Below are positions 9,940 through 20,082 of a DNA stretch of 64,000 nt, piece by piece (position 1 is the stretch's first letter; each line of letters opens with the position of its first letter). Location of the stretch: positions 186,001 through 250,000 of the forward strand of contig WGMB01000018.1 in NCBI GenBank assembly GCA_016125275.1, given 5' to 3'. This DNA comes from Acidobacteriota bacterium (lineage in GTDB: Bacteria; Acidobacteriota; Terriglobia; Bryobacterales; UBA6623). The position numbers were made by a program, and so were the translations under genes. The notes under the pieces are model-generated. The model did no database searches, was not told the origin of the DNA, and was given only the letters and a program-made list of their open reading frames with translations.

Positions 9940-11807
<1,868 letters not shown>

Positions 11808-11859
11808 TTATCGGCTGCACTCGAGGCGCCGAACGCCCCACCCCTCGCGGGCATAGGTC

Positions 11860-12441
11860 TTACTCGGGTGTGGAATTCCACAGTTCGAGGGCCGGCTGGT
11901 CGGCGCGGCCGTGGTCATAGCCGAGGACGCAGACGGCGGCGGTGTCGAGCAGAAAGCGCTGTCCGTGCTCCACCGGCAGCTCGATCCAGCGGGCGGCGAG
12001 AGCCCGGCCGATGTGGCCGTGGCCGAACAGCGCGGCGTCTCCGTCCAAGGTTCGTATCTGGGCGATCAGCCGGTCGACGCGGCCGGTCACTTGCTCCGGA
12101 GACTCGCCGCCGGGGGCGCCGTCGCGAAAGACATTCCACTGGGGATTAGTCTCGGCGATCTTGGCGCTGGTCAGCCCTTCGTAGTCTCCGTAGTCCCATT
12201 CGGCCAAGTCCGGCTCGACCGCGGCGCGCTCGCAGTAGCCGGCCAGCTCGCAGGTCTGCCGCGCCCGGCGGAGGGGGCTGGTGAAGACGTGGCGGAACAC
12301 GACGCCCCGGAGGCGCTCGCCGACTTGGCGGGCGGCTTGTTCACCGCGCTGGGTGAGGGGGATGTCGGTGCGGCCGGTGTGTTGGCCGGTCCGAGACCAT
12401 TCGGTCTCGCCGTGTCGGATGAGGTAGACGCGCGGCGGCAT
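11860..12441 (-). CDS. Histidine phosphatase family protein (phosphoglycerate-mutase-like)
   Basis: Soluble 193-residue enzyme of the histidine phosphatase superfamily. The phospho-accepting motif is LIRHGETEW (R9, H10, G11), a conserved acidic segment is LAEWDYGDYEGLTS, and the second catalytic His lies in FGHGHIGRALAARW. The substrate of this branch (sugar phosphates, nucleotides or cobalamin precursors) cannot be deduced. It is on the same strand as, and 61 bases upstream of, the atpD start, so it could be cotranscribed with the ATPase, though a separate promoter in the gap is possible. No good ribosome site precedes ATG 12441. Confidence 0.9.
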   Translation of the reverse strand: MPPRVYLIRHGETEWSRTGQHTGRTDIPLTQRGEQAARQVGERLRGVVFRHVFTSPLRRARQTCELAGYCERAAVEPDLAEWDYGDYEGLTSAKIAETNPQWNVFRDGAPGGESPEQVTGRVDRLIAQIRTLDGDAALFGHGHIGRALAARWIELPVEHGQRFLLDTAAVCVLGYDHGRADQPALELWNSTPE

Positions 12442-12501
12442 GACGAGGGGGCTGTGGTCATGCTCTCACCTCCGGGCCGCGGGCCGCTGTGCCGTACGTA
12501 C

Positions 12502-12535
12502 AAAAGGCCCCGAACGCGCTGGTCGTTCGGGGCCT
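12502..12535 (-). terminator. Rho-independent terminator after second Oar-like gene
   Basis: Read on the minus strand, GGCCCCGAACG pairs with CGTTCGGGGCC around a seven-base loop, followed by TTTTG. It starts 26 bases after the stop of the Oar-like gene at 12561 and separates that gene from the histidine phosphatase downstream. Confidence 0.88.
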
Positions 12536-12560
12536 TCCGTGGTCGGCAAACGGGCGTTGG

Positions 12561-15500
12561 TTAGAAGTAAAACTTCAAACCGAACTGGATCTGGCGGGAG
12601 GTCCGCTGGAACGAGATCGGCGAGCCGGCGGAACTGATGGTGCCCACCGCGGTGCTGCCGATGTTGGTGTTGGGGTTGTTGAACTGCGGCGTGTTGGCGA
12701 TGTTGAAGAACTCCGCGCGGAACTGCAGGCGGCGCACCTGGTCGTCGCTGAAGTAGAAGTTCTTGAAGATCGACAGGTCGACCTGCTTGGTGCCGGGTCC
12801 GTAGAGCACGTTGCGGCCGGAGTTGCCGAACAACTGCGCTCCCGGGCGGACGAAGGCGGAGGTATCGAACCAGCGGTGAATCGTCTGCTCGTCGCTGGGC
12901 AGGTTGCCCTGGCCGATGCGGTCAGGACGCGAGCTGCAGCAGTTGGTGGTATTGGGCGAGCTGGTGTCCATGGAGCCGCCCGAGGCAAAGGTGCCGATGC
13001 CGTTGATCTGCCAACCGTTGACCACCTGGTTGAAAGGGCCTTCGACCTTGAAGGGCAGCTCGTAGGTCCAGCTCGCGACGAAGCGCTGCGGGACGTTCAG
13101 GTCGGAGTTGCCGCGGTCACGGGCGATGTTGCGGAAGTCCATCGGGCCATCCGCGAACGACTGCCCGCGCAGGTCGTCGATCGCGTGCGAGAGCGTGTAC
13201 GACGCCTGGAAGGCCAAGCCCTTCGTCACGCGGCGGTCGGCGGTGAGCTGCAGCGAGTGGTAGTTCGAGTTGAACCGGTTCTGCACGGTCTGGATCGCGC
13301 CGAAGGCCGGGTAGTCGCGTCGCAGGGCGACGTTGCCGGTGCCGGGCACGGGCTGGTTGATGTCCGGCCAGCCTTGCAGCTTGGTGCCCTTGCTGCCCAC
13401 GTAGGCGACCGTGATGGAGTTCTTCTGCGAAAGCTGGTGCTGGACGGCGATGTTCCACTGGCCGGTGTAAGGCGTCCGGACGGTGGGGTCGATGGCGCGC
13501 AGGTCGCCGGTGATGGTGCCCTGCGGGGGCCGGTCAAAGCCCATCGAGGCCGGGCGGGCGCCGACGAAGTCGAAGTCGCTGTTGGTGAACTGCGAGCTGA
13601 TGAACTCCGGCGGATTCGCGCCGAGGTTGCGGGTCACGTCCAGCAGCATCGGCGAGTAGTAGACGCCGGCGCCGCCGCGAACGACGGTCTTGCCACCCAG
13701 CCGATAGGCGATGCCCAGGCGCGGCGAGAAGTTGTTGTTGTCGTTGTTGATGCCGCTGCGCGGAATGCCGTTGGTTCCGACCTGGACGACGGTGCCCAAG
13801 TCCTGCACGAACTGGTACATGCGGTCGGCAACCTCGACCCAAGGACCGCCGCCGTAGTTGTCGTAGCGAATGCCCAGGGTCAGCGTCAGGCGGTCGGTGG
13901 TCTTCCAGGTGTCCTGGGCGTACCAGGAGATCTCATTGCGCCGGAAGCCGCGGGTGCCGGGAATGTAGCGGATCAGGCCGCTCTTGGGCTTACCCAGCAA
14001 CACGTCGGCGGCGCCGCTGCCGGAGTTGCCGCCGGTGGCCGGATCGAGGGAGTACGCTCCGCTGAAGGACATGCTGCCGCGGAAAGCGTTCGACTGCAGC
14101 GCGTTGTAGCGCCGGCGCTGGTATTCGCCGCCGAACTTGAAGCTGTGCCGGCCGCGGGTGTAGCTGAGGTTGTCCGAGTACTGCAGGTTGTCGCTGACAA
14201 CGATGGCCGGCGAGAAGCCGTTGTCGCCCAGGCCGGTGAAGCCGCTGATGGAGAACAGCGCGAGGCCCGAGGTGATTTCGTCGCCCGCGACGTTCGCGCC
14301 GGGGATGCCGATGTCGGAGGTGACGTCGTGGCCGTAGGTCACCGGCAGTTGCCGCAGATTCAAGCGCGTCCAGCCGGCGCGCGCCTCGTTGACGATGCTG
14401 GGCGAGAATGAGTGGGTTTCGCTGAGCACGATCTGCTGCACCGGCTGCTTGGCCGTACCGGGGACGCCCGGGCCGCCGCCGACGCCGGGGTAACCCAGGA
14501 AGCTGGGCTCCACCAGGTTGTCGTCGCTATAGCTGTAGCGGCCGAAGAAGGTGTCGCGCGAGGAGAACACGCGGTCGATCTTCACGTCGAACTTGTTGCC
14601 GGTGTTGGTGCGCAGAGGGTTGGCCAAGAAGTTGTTGGACTCGCCCACGCGGTTCGGGGTGGGGTAGAGGTCGAGCAGGTTGATTCCGACCGGGTCGAGG
14701 CGCGAGGTCGGGATAGTGTTATTGGCGAACTGCTGGCGCGCAAAGCCCTCGCTCTGCGGGGCCTGCGTCAGCGGGTCGTAGATCGGCCGCGAGAACGTCG
14801 AGAAGTTGCCCTGGCGGACGTTCATGTCCGGGATGGTGCTGACGAAGGTCTGCGACTGGTGGACGCGGGCGCCCTCGTAGTCGGCGAAGAAGAACGTCTT
14901 GGGCTGGTCCTTGCCGGGAATGACCGGGCCGCCGAGGAAGGCGCCGAACTGGTTCATCTTGAAGGGCGGAATGGGGTCGCCGCCGGCGTCGAAGAAGTTC
15001 TTGGCGTCGAGCTTTTCGTTGCGCAGGAACTCATAGACGCCGCCGTGGAAGTCTTGGGTGCCGGACTTGTAGACCAGGTTGATGGTGGCGCCGGAGCCGC
15101 GACCGGATTGGGCGTCGACCGAGCTGGACTCCACGCGGAACTCACCGATGGCGTCCACGGAGGGGTAGATCAGGATGCCGTTGCCGTTGTGGTTCTCCAT
15201 GTTGCTCATCCCCTCGATGAGGATGTTGTTCTGGAGGTGGCGCGCGCCGTTGACCGAGACGTTCGGGATGCCGCGCTTCTGGGTGACCTGGAGGCCGCCG
15301 ACCTGGTCTTGGGTGGGCACCGCGCCCGCGCCCAACTGGATCAACTGCGTGAAGTTGCGGCTGTTGAGCGGCAGGTCCTTGATGGACTTCTCCGTGCGGA
15401 GGCTTGAAAGCGTGGCGCTTTCGGTCTGGAGCACGGGCACGATGTCCTGGACGGTGACGGTCTCGGTGATCGCGCCGATGTTCAGGGAAAAATCGACGGC

Positions 15501-15794
15501 GGCGCGCTGGTTCACGTCCAGGGTCAGGCGCTTGGCGGCGGGTTCGAAACCGTCGGAGGTGACCTCGACGGTGTAGATGCCGGGCCGCAGCGGGCCGGAG
15601 ACATAGAGGCCCGATTCGTTGGTGGTCAGCGGAATGTTCTGTCCGGTGCCCTGGTTCTTGATCGCCACGGCCGCGCCGGGGATGGCGGCGCCGGAGGAGT
15701 CGCTGACGACGCCGGTAATGGACCCGGTATCAACTTGCGCGAAGGCCATGACGGCGGCCAGCGCGGTAAGGATCAGCAGTCTTGTGAAAGCCAT
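12561..15794 (-). CDS. Oar-like TonB-dependent outer-membrane receptor
   Basis: Second Oar-like receptor in the window, 1077 residues. It has a signal peptide (LLILTALAAVMAFAQ), a carboxypeptidase-regulatory-like domain (about residues 22-105, SITGVVSDSSGAAIPGA), a plug region with SVNGARHLQNNILIEGMSN, and a long barrel ending in FGLKFYF. AAGGTG lies six bases before ATG 15794 on the minus strand. It is a monocistronic unit bounded by a strong terminator, divergent from the IclR gene. The two receptors in this window share the same architecture, including the segment YEFLRNEKL, but differ in length and loops. Substrate unknown. Confidence 0.92.
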   Translation of the reverse strand: MAFTRLLILTALAAVMAFAQVDTGSITGVVSDSSGAAIPGAAVAIKNQGTGQNIPLTTNESGLYVSGPLRPGIYTVEVTSDGFEPAAKRLTLDVNQRAAVDFSLNIGAITETVTVQDIVPVLQTESATLSSLRTEKSIKDLPLNSRNFTQLIQLGAGAVPTQDQVGGLQVTQKRGIPNVSVNGARHLQNNILIEGMSNMENHNGNGILIYPSVDAIGEFRVESSSVDAQSGRGSGATINLVYKSGTQDFHGGVYEFLRNEKLDAKNFFDAGGDPIPPFKMNQFGAFLGGPVIPGKDQPKTFFFADYEGARVHQSQTFVSTIPDMNVRQGNFSTFSRPIYDPLTQAPQSEGFARQQFANNTIPTSRLDPVGINLLDLYPTPNRVGESNNFLANPLRTNTGNKFDVKIDRVFSSRDTFFGRYSYSDDNLVEPSFLGYPGVGGGPGVPGTAKQPVQQIVLSETHSFSPSIVNEARAGWTRLNLRQLPVTYGHDVTSDIGIPGANVAGDEITSGLALFSISGFTGLGDNGFSPAIVVSDNLQYSDNLSYTRGRHSFKFGGEYQRRRYNALQSNAFRGSMSFSGAYSLDPATGGNSGSGAADVLLGKPKSGLIRYIPGTRGFRRNEISWYAQDTWKTTDRLTLTLGIRYDNYGGGPWVEVADRMYQFVQDLGTVVQVGTNGIPRSGINNDNNNFSPRLGIAYRLGGKTVVRGGAGVYYSPMLLDVTRNLGANPPEFISSQFTNSDFDFVGARPASMGFDRPPQGTITGDLRAIDPTVRTPYTGQWNIAVQHQLSQKNSITVAYVGSKGTKLQGWPDINQPVPGTGNVALRRDYPAFGAIQTVQNRFNSNYHSLQLTADRRVTKGLAFQASYTLSHAIDDLRGQSFADGPMDFRNIARDRGNSDLNVPQRFVASWTYELPFKVEGPFNQVVNGWQINGIGTFASGGSMDTSSPNTTNCCSSRPDRIGQGNLPSDEQTIHRWFDTSAFVRPGAQLFGNSGRNVLYGPGTKQVDLSIFKNFYFSDDQVRRLQFRAEFFNIANTPQFNNPNTNIGSTAVGTISSAGSPISFQRTSRQIQFGLKFYF

Positions 15795-16161
15795 TGTTTA
15801 CACCTTGTGTTATGGACTCAGGCCGACGCGCCACGGCGTCTCCGTTGAGCGCGGACGAATGGGAGGGAAGTCGGCGACGAGCGACGCCCGCCTGGCGAAC
15901 CGAGTCCCGAAACTCAACCTCAAATACCCGGAGAACCAGCTGTACGCACAGCGGCCCCGGACCGAATGGATTCGAGTATAGGGGCGCGCCGAAAGGCGTA
16001 CAACGGCGGTCCGCAGGCATACGAACCCGGCATCCAACATCGTGGACAAGGGCGGAGAGTTGGTTTCGACCGGCTTGGCCGTCGAGAAGGGGTGCTATAG
16101 ATTGAAGTTCGGTTTCGGGAAGGGAGCCGGAGGTTTTCGTCCGTTTGGGCGGCAAAGTCTC
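15795..16161. other. Divergent intergenic region between Oar-like and IclR genes
   Basis: This 367-base region holds the promoters of two divergent genes. On the plus strand an extended -10 for the IclR gene is visible (next entry). On the minus side an imperfect palindrome CTGTACGCACAG (minus-strand reading, near 15938-15949) is the only other structure noticed. The frame upstream of the IclR start is open to 16042 but has no ribosome site and begins before the likely transcription start, so I do not extend the gene into it. No RNA gene seen. Confidence 0.6.
16075..16101 (+). promoter_or_regulatory. Putative promoter of the IclR-family gene
   Basis: TTGGCC at 16075-16080 and TATAGA at 16096-16101 are separated by 15 bases; TGC immediately before the -10 makes it an extended -10. 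The predicted transcript would begin near 16108, about 54 bases before ATG 16162. Confidence 0.45.
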
Positions 16162-16959
16162 ATGACGTTTCGTAAGCCAAGAGAAGGGGTCGCGACGATA
16201 CCCGCCGTGAAAACCCGCTCGATCCCTTCGCTCGACAAGGCCTTGGCCGTGCTGGAGATGCTGGCGGACGCCCGGGACGGCATGACGCTGCCGGCGATCG
16301 CGGAAGCGCTCGAGGCGCCCAAGAGCTCCGTGCACTGCATCCTGCTGACGCTCGAGCGCCGCGGCTACCTGGTGCGGGCGGAGGGCTCCCGCAAATACAG
16401 CATCAGCCTGCAACTGGTGTCGCTAGCGGGCCGGGCGCTGCGGGGCTTGGCGTTCCAAGAGCAGGCGACGCCGCACCTTTACTGGCTGTCGCGGGCCACC
16501 AACTGCGCCTCGCACTTGGCCGTGCTGGACCAGAGCGAGGCCGTGCTGATCGCCAAGGTGGAGCCGCCCGGATCCTTCCGGCTGGCGACCTGGGTGGGAC
16601 GCCGGATGGAGCTGCACTGCACGGCGCTGGGCAAGGTGCTGATGGCGGCGCTGCCGGACGAAGAGCTCGACATGCTGCTCAACCAGCGGAGCTTGTCGCG
16701 CCACAACCAGCACACCATCACCTCTCCCCGGCGCTTGCGGGAGGAGGTGGACTTGGTGCGGTCGCAGGGCTATTCCGAGGACGACGAGGAAGATGAGATC
16801 GGGCTGCGCTGCTTCGCCGCGCCGGTGGTGGACGCCTCCGGAGCCACCTCCGCGGCGATCAGCATCTCCGGTACGACCGTTCACGTAAACAATGATTCGC
16901 GTGAACAGTTTGTAGCCAAGCTCAAGGAAGCCGCCGCCCGGATCTCCGCCGCCTTTTGA
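16162..16959 (+). CDS. IclR-family transcriptional regulator
   Basis: DNA-binding regulator of 265 residues. The N-terminal winged helix (about residues 18-75) contains SLDKALAVLEML and LPAIAEALEAPKSSVHCIL; the C-terminal effector-binding GAF-like domain runs from about 85 to the end, with LHCTALGKVLMAALP and GLRCFAAPVVDASG. IclR proteins typically control nearby catabolic genes for aromatic or sugar acids and respond to a pathway intermediate. ATG 16162 gives the usual family length and lies after the predicted promoter; GTG 16207 is an alternative. The target is probably the aminotransferase/MFS/enolase locus that follows. Confidence 0.92.
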   Translation: MTFRKPREGVATIPAVKTRSIPSLDKALAVLEMLADARDGMTLPAIAEALEAPKSSVHCILLTLERRGYLVRAEGSRKYSISLQLVSLAGRALRGLAFQEQATPHLYWLSRATNCASHLAVLDQSEAVLIAKVEPPGSFRLATWVGRRMELHCTALGKVLMAALPDEELDMLLNQRSLSRHNQHTITSPRRLREEVDLVRSQGYSEDDEEDEIGLRCFAAPVVDASGATSAAISISGTTVHVNNDSREQFVAKLKEAAARISAAF

Positions 16960-17069
16960 GCCCTCTTTTTCCGGACGCCGGCCGGGAATTCGGGGACAAC
17001 CGTCCAAATTGCCGGATGCCGCCGGGAGGGAACGGCGGCCGGTGGATCGGTAGGCGCTCTCCCGAAATC

Positions 17070-17103
17070 TATACTGGTGCAGGAGCGCCACGCGCCGTGG
17101 CGC
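17070..17103 (+). promoter_or_regulatory. -10 box and palindromic operator candidate of the aminotransferase gene
   Basis: TATACT at 17070-17075 is a good -10; no convincing -35 was found. Just downstream is a perfect inverted repeat, GCGCCACG at 17085-17092 and CGTGGCGC at 17096-17103, around a three-base centre. It lies between the predicted transcription start and the ribosome site (GGAG 17105-17108), a position where a repressor such as the neighbouring IclR protein could act. It could equally be an RNA hairpin in the leader. Confidence 0.45.
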
Positions 17104-17112
17104 CGGAGCACC

Positions 17113-18465
17113 ATGCGCAGCTACCCGAAGTCGGCTGAGATCCTCGCCCACAACCGTAAGTTCATCCCCGGCGGCGTCGTCTCGACGAACCGGGCCACGC
17201 AGCCGGAAATCGTCTTCGTACGCGCCCAGGGCGCTGAGCTGTGGGACGCCGAAGGGTGCCGCTACATCGACTACCACGCCGCCTTCGCTCCCCACCTTTT
17301 GGGGCACAACGACCCCTACGTGACCGAGGCCGTCCAGCGGACCTTGGCCGAAGGGGCCAGCCTCTACGGCACGGGAACGACGACGCTGGAGGGGCGGCTG
17401 GCGGAGATGATCGTGGAGGCGTCGCCGGCGGCGGAGCTGGTGGAGCTGCTCAACACGGGTAGCGAAGCGACGGCGCAGGCGATGCGGTTGGCGCGGGCCG
17501 CCACCGGGCGCGACCACTTTATCGTGATGCAGGGCGGCTACAACGGGTGGCACGACGACGTCTGCTGCAACCTGATGACGCCGCTCGAGCAGCTCGGCTC
17601 GAGAGTTTCACCCGGCGAGTACGCCTTCGCGCCGATGAGCGCGGGCATCCCCGCCTCGCGCCAGGCGTTGATCCATCCCGTCAATTTCAACGACTTGGCC
17701 TCGGTGGAGTACGTCTGCGAGAAGTACGACGTGGCGGGGCTGATCACCGAGCCGATCTTGCAGAACATCGGCATCGTACATCCGCAGCCGGGGTATCTGG
17801 AAGGGTTGCGGCGGTTGGCCGACCGCTACGGGTTCGTGCTGGTGTTCGACGAGGTGAAGACGGGTTTCCGGCATGGTCTCGGCGGGTACGCGCAGATTGC
17901 GGGCGTCCGGCCGGACCTGGTTGTGTATGGCAAGGCCTTGGCGAGCGGCTACCCGATCGCGGCGCTGGGCGGACGGCGTGAGCTGATGGAGCTGTTCGTG
18001 CACCCCGACCCTTCGCGGCGGGTGCTTCTGGCGGGCACCTACAACGCGCACCCGGTTCCGACCGCCGCCGCCATCGCCACGCTCGAGCGGCTGATGCAGC
18101 AGGACGGCGAGGTCTATCGGCGCACGGAAAGCCTGGGCGAACGCATAGAAGCCGGCCTCGAGAAGGCTCTGGAGTCCCTCGGCGTGACGGCGACGGTCTG
18201 CCGGCAGGGTTCCGCCTTCTGCATCTACTTCATGGACCACGCGCCGGTGGATTGGCACGACCTGGCCGCCCACCACAACTTCGCCTTCGACCAAAAGATG
18301 CGGTTGGAGCTGGTGGATCGCGGCGTGTACTTCTTCCCGCTGGCGACCAAGCAGTGCTCCATCTCGTTTGCGCACACCGAGGAGCAGATCGACGAGACGG
18401 TCGCCGCCGTGGCCGAGGTGGTCGGCTCGCTCACCGAATCCGAGCGCTTGGCGATCGCGGAGTAA
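17113..18465 (+). CDS. Class III PLP-dependent aminotransferase (glutamate-1-semialdehyde aminomutase-like)
   Basis: Fold-type I PLP enzyme of 450 residues. Landmarks are the PLP phosphate-binding LLNTGSEATAQAMRLARAATGR, here noted by NTGSEAT, the cofactor-stacking FDEVKTGFRHG, and the Schiff-base lysine K274 in VVYGKALASGYPIAALGG. It resembles HemL and its paralogues, but the placement between an IclR regulator and a sugar/hydroxy-acid uptake locus argues for a catabolic aminotransferase or aminomutase rather than tetrapyrrole synthesis. ATG 17113 is chosen because GGAG lies four bases upstream; the frame extends upstream to 17077 through the promoter palindrome. Substrate not identifiable. 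Confidence 0.9.
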   Translation: MRSYPKSAEILAHNRKFIPGGVVSTNRATQPEIVFVRAQGAELWDAEGCRYIDYHAAFAPHLLGHNDPYVTEAVQRTLAEGASLYGTGTTTLEGRLAEMIVEASPAAELVELLNTGSEATAQAMRLARAATGRDHFIVMQGGYNGWHDDVCCNLMTPLEQLGSRVSPGEYAFAPMSAGIPASRQALIHPVNFNDLASVEYVCEKYDVAGLITEPILQNIGIVHPQPGYLEGLRRLADRYGFVLVFDEVKTGFRHGLGGYAQIAGVRPDLVVYGKALASGYPIAALGGRRELMELFVHPDPSRRVLLAGTYNAHPVPTAAAIATLERLMQQDGEVYRRTESLGERIEAGLEKALESLGVTATVCRQGSAFCIYFMDHAPVDWHDLAAHHNFAFDQKMRLELVDRGVYFFPLATKQCSISFAHTEEQIDETVAAVAEVVGSLTESERLAIAE

Positions 18466-18495
18466 GGGCGGTCGCGGAGTCGGAAAGAAGCGGGG

Positions 18496-19794
18496 TCAGC
18501 CGGCGTGGGGCGCGTATTCCTCGCGCGCCAGCATGGCGTAGGCCCAGATGCCGACCAGCAGGACGACCAGGATCATCACCATGGGGGCCAAATAGCCTCC
18601 GGTGAACTCCTTCAGCCAACCCGTGATCAAGGCCGCCGCGACGCCGGAGAGGCTGTTGGCGCAATTCTGAATGCCGATCACGCGGCCGATCGGGGCCTCC
18701 CGCATCAGGCTCTGCGTCAGGGCCCAGTAGTTGGCGGTGGTGAAGCCCAAGCCGGCCAGCGAGACCACCGCAAAGAACAGCGCGACCGAGTTGGAGTCCG
18801 ACAGAGCGCCCAACAGCTCGGTGGAGCCGAAAACCATGCCGGCGATCGTGAAGTACTTGCGGACTCGGAGCGGTTCGGCGCCGCGCGCGATGATGCGGTC
18901 CGAGAGCCAGCCGGCCGGCGTGACGACCAGGGCCATGCCGGTAAAGCTGAACATCGTGTACCAGCCCATCTCGGTGACCGAGAGGCCGCGCGCCTCGCGG
19001 AAGTAGGCCGGCAGCCAGGTCATGTAGAAGTGGAAGAAGTAGCTGTAGCAGAAGGCGCCGACGATGATGCCCCACATCGCTCGGCAGCGCAGCAGGTCCA
19101 GCACACCCAGCTCCTTGCGCGGGGCGTTGGCTTGGGGCGTCCGCAGGCTGCCGAGCTGCCTCGGGTCGTCGCGCGCGTAGACCATCCACGGAAGCAGCCA
19201 CAACAGGCCGCCGAGACCCAGGATCAGGAACATCTCCTGCCAGCCGTAGTCTTCGATCAGCAGCGCCGCCAGGGGGCCGCCCACGATGGTTCCGATCTTG
19301 GACCCGGAGGTATAGATGCCCAGCGCCAAACCGCGGTTCTTCTCGGCGAAGTGGTAGCGAATCCACTGCATGCTCGCCGGAGTGACGACGGATTCGGCCA
19401 TTCCCAGTAGCAGGCGAATCGTGAACAGGTGGCCGACCGTGCCGGCCAGCGCCGTGGCCGCCGAGATGAGGCTCCAGGCGAAGAAGGCGACCGCGAACGG
19501 GCGCCGGGAGCCGTAGCGGTCCACCACCCAGCCGGCGGGAATCTGCAACAGGGCGTAGGACCAGAAGAAGGCCGAGTTCAGCAGGCCGCGATCGCTGTCG
19601 CTGAGGGCGAAAAAGCCCACGAAGTCGTCGACGGCCAGAGCGATGGAGAGGTTGAGCCGATCGACGTAAGCGATCATCATGCCGAGGCTCAACAGCGTCA
19701 GCACGATCCAGCGGCGGCTGTCGGAGGCGTCCGGCGTCGGCGCCGCGGGTTTCACGGGCTCGGCGACGGTGGGGGTGCTGGGAGCCAGGCTCAT
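18496..19794 (-). CDS. MFS transporter, anion:cation symporter (ACS) family
   Basis: Twelve-helix inner-membrane transporter of 432 residues. The N-terminal part shows the ACS-family pattern IAYVDRLNLSIAL in the first helix, WVVDRYGSRRP in the loop after the second helix, and a hydrophilic middle loop (YARDDPRQLGSLRT). Relatives carry hexuronates, glucarate, galactonate and similar carboxylates with protons. It is convergent with the aminotransferase and divergent from the enolase-superfamily gene, so it probably supplies the substrate of this locus. Confidence 0.93.
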   Translation of the reverse strand: MSLAPSTPTVAEPVKPAAPTPDASDSRRWIVLTLLSLGMMIAYVDRLNLSIALAVDDFVGFFALSDSDRGLLNSAFFWSYALLQIPAGWVVDRYGSRRPFAVAFFAWSLISAATALAGTVGHLFTIRLLLGMAESVVTPASMQWIRYHFAEKNRGLALGIYTSGSKIGTIVGGPLAALLIEDYGWQEMFLILGLGGLLWLLPWMVYARDDPRQLGSLRTPQANAPRKELGVLDLLRCRAMWGIIVGAFCYSYFFHFYMTWLPAYFREARGLSVTEMGWYTMFSFTGMALVVTPAGWLSDRIIARGAEPLRVRKYFTIAGMVFGSTELLGALSDSNSVALFFAVVSLAGLGFTTANYWALTQSLMREAPIGRVIGIQNCANSLSGVAAALITGWLKEFTGGYLAPMVMILVVLLVGIWAYAMLAREEYAPHAG

Positions 19795-19814
19795 GGATTC
19801 CGGCTGAGGCTCAC

Positions 19815-19822
19815 ACTGTATC
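19815..19822 (-). promoter_or_regulatory. Possible -10 element of the MFS gene (GATACAGT)
   Basis: Minus-strand GATACAGT lies 21 bases before the MFS start and resembles the GATACACT elements upstream of three other genes in the window. No good -35 is visible at the standard distance. The predicted leader would be only about 14 bases. Confidence 0.3.
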
Positions 19823-20082
19823 GAGAAACGCAGACGGGCGGTCAGCGGGCTTGTCTCGTTTCCGCGGATCGTCCAGCATGCGGGAAGGAGGCGGCGATCG
19901 CGACCGAGTGTTAGGCGCTCTCAGAGGCGTCCCGTTATTTGGACGGAAGCCGCAGCGAGCTCCGGAGGCGGCCCGGCGGCGTTGCTACCATAGCCTTCTC
20001 TCGGCGCCGGCCTCCACCGGCCCACGGCCCCTCGAGCTCGGCGCTCCGCCGGCCCGGACGTCGAACAGGAGAAACCCCCTCC

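Noticed and set aside
12489-14411. A 640-codon plus-strand frame over the second Oar-like receptor
   Set aside because: Mirror frame without motifs; the minus-strand receptor is certain.
17018-17039. GCCGCCG/CGGCGGC hairpin as terminator of the IclR gene
   Set aside because: Seven-pair GC stem with no T run and in GC-rich DNA where such stems are common by chance.
17113-18465. Aminotransferase as the HemL of tetrapyrrole synthesis
   Set aside because: It sits in an IclR-regulated uptake/catabolic locus with no other hem genes; similarity to HemL is shared by many class III enzymes.
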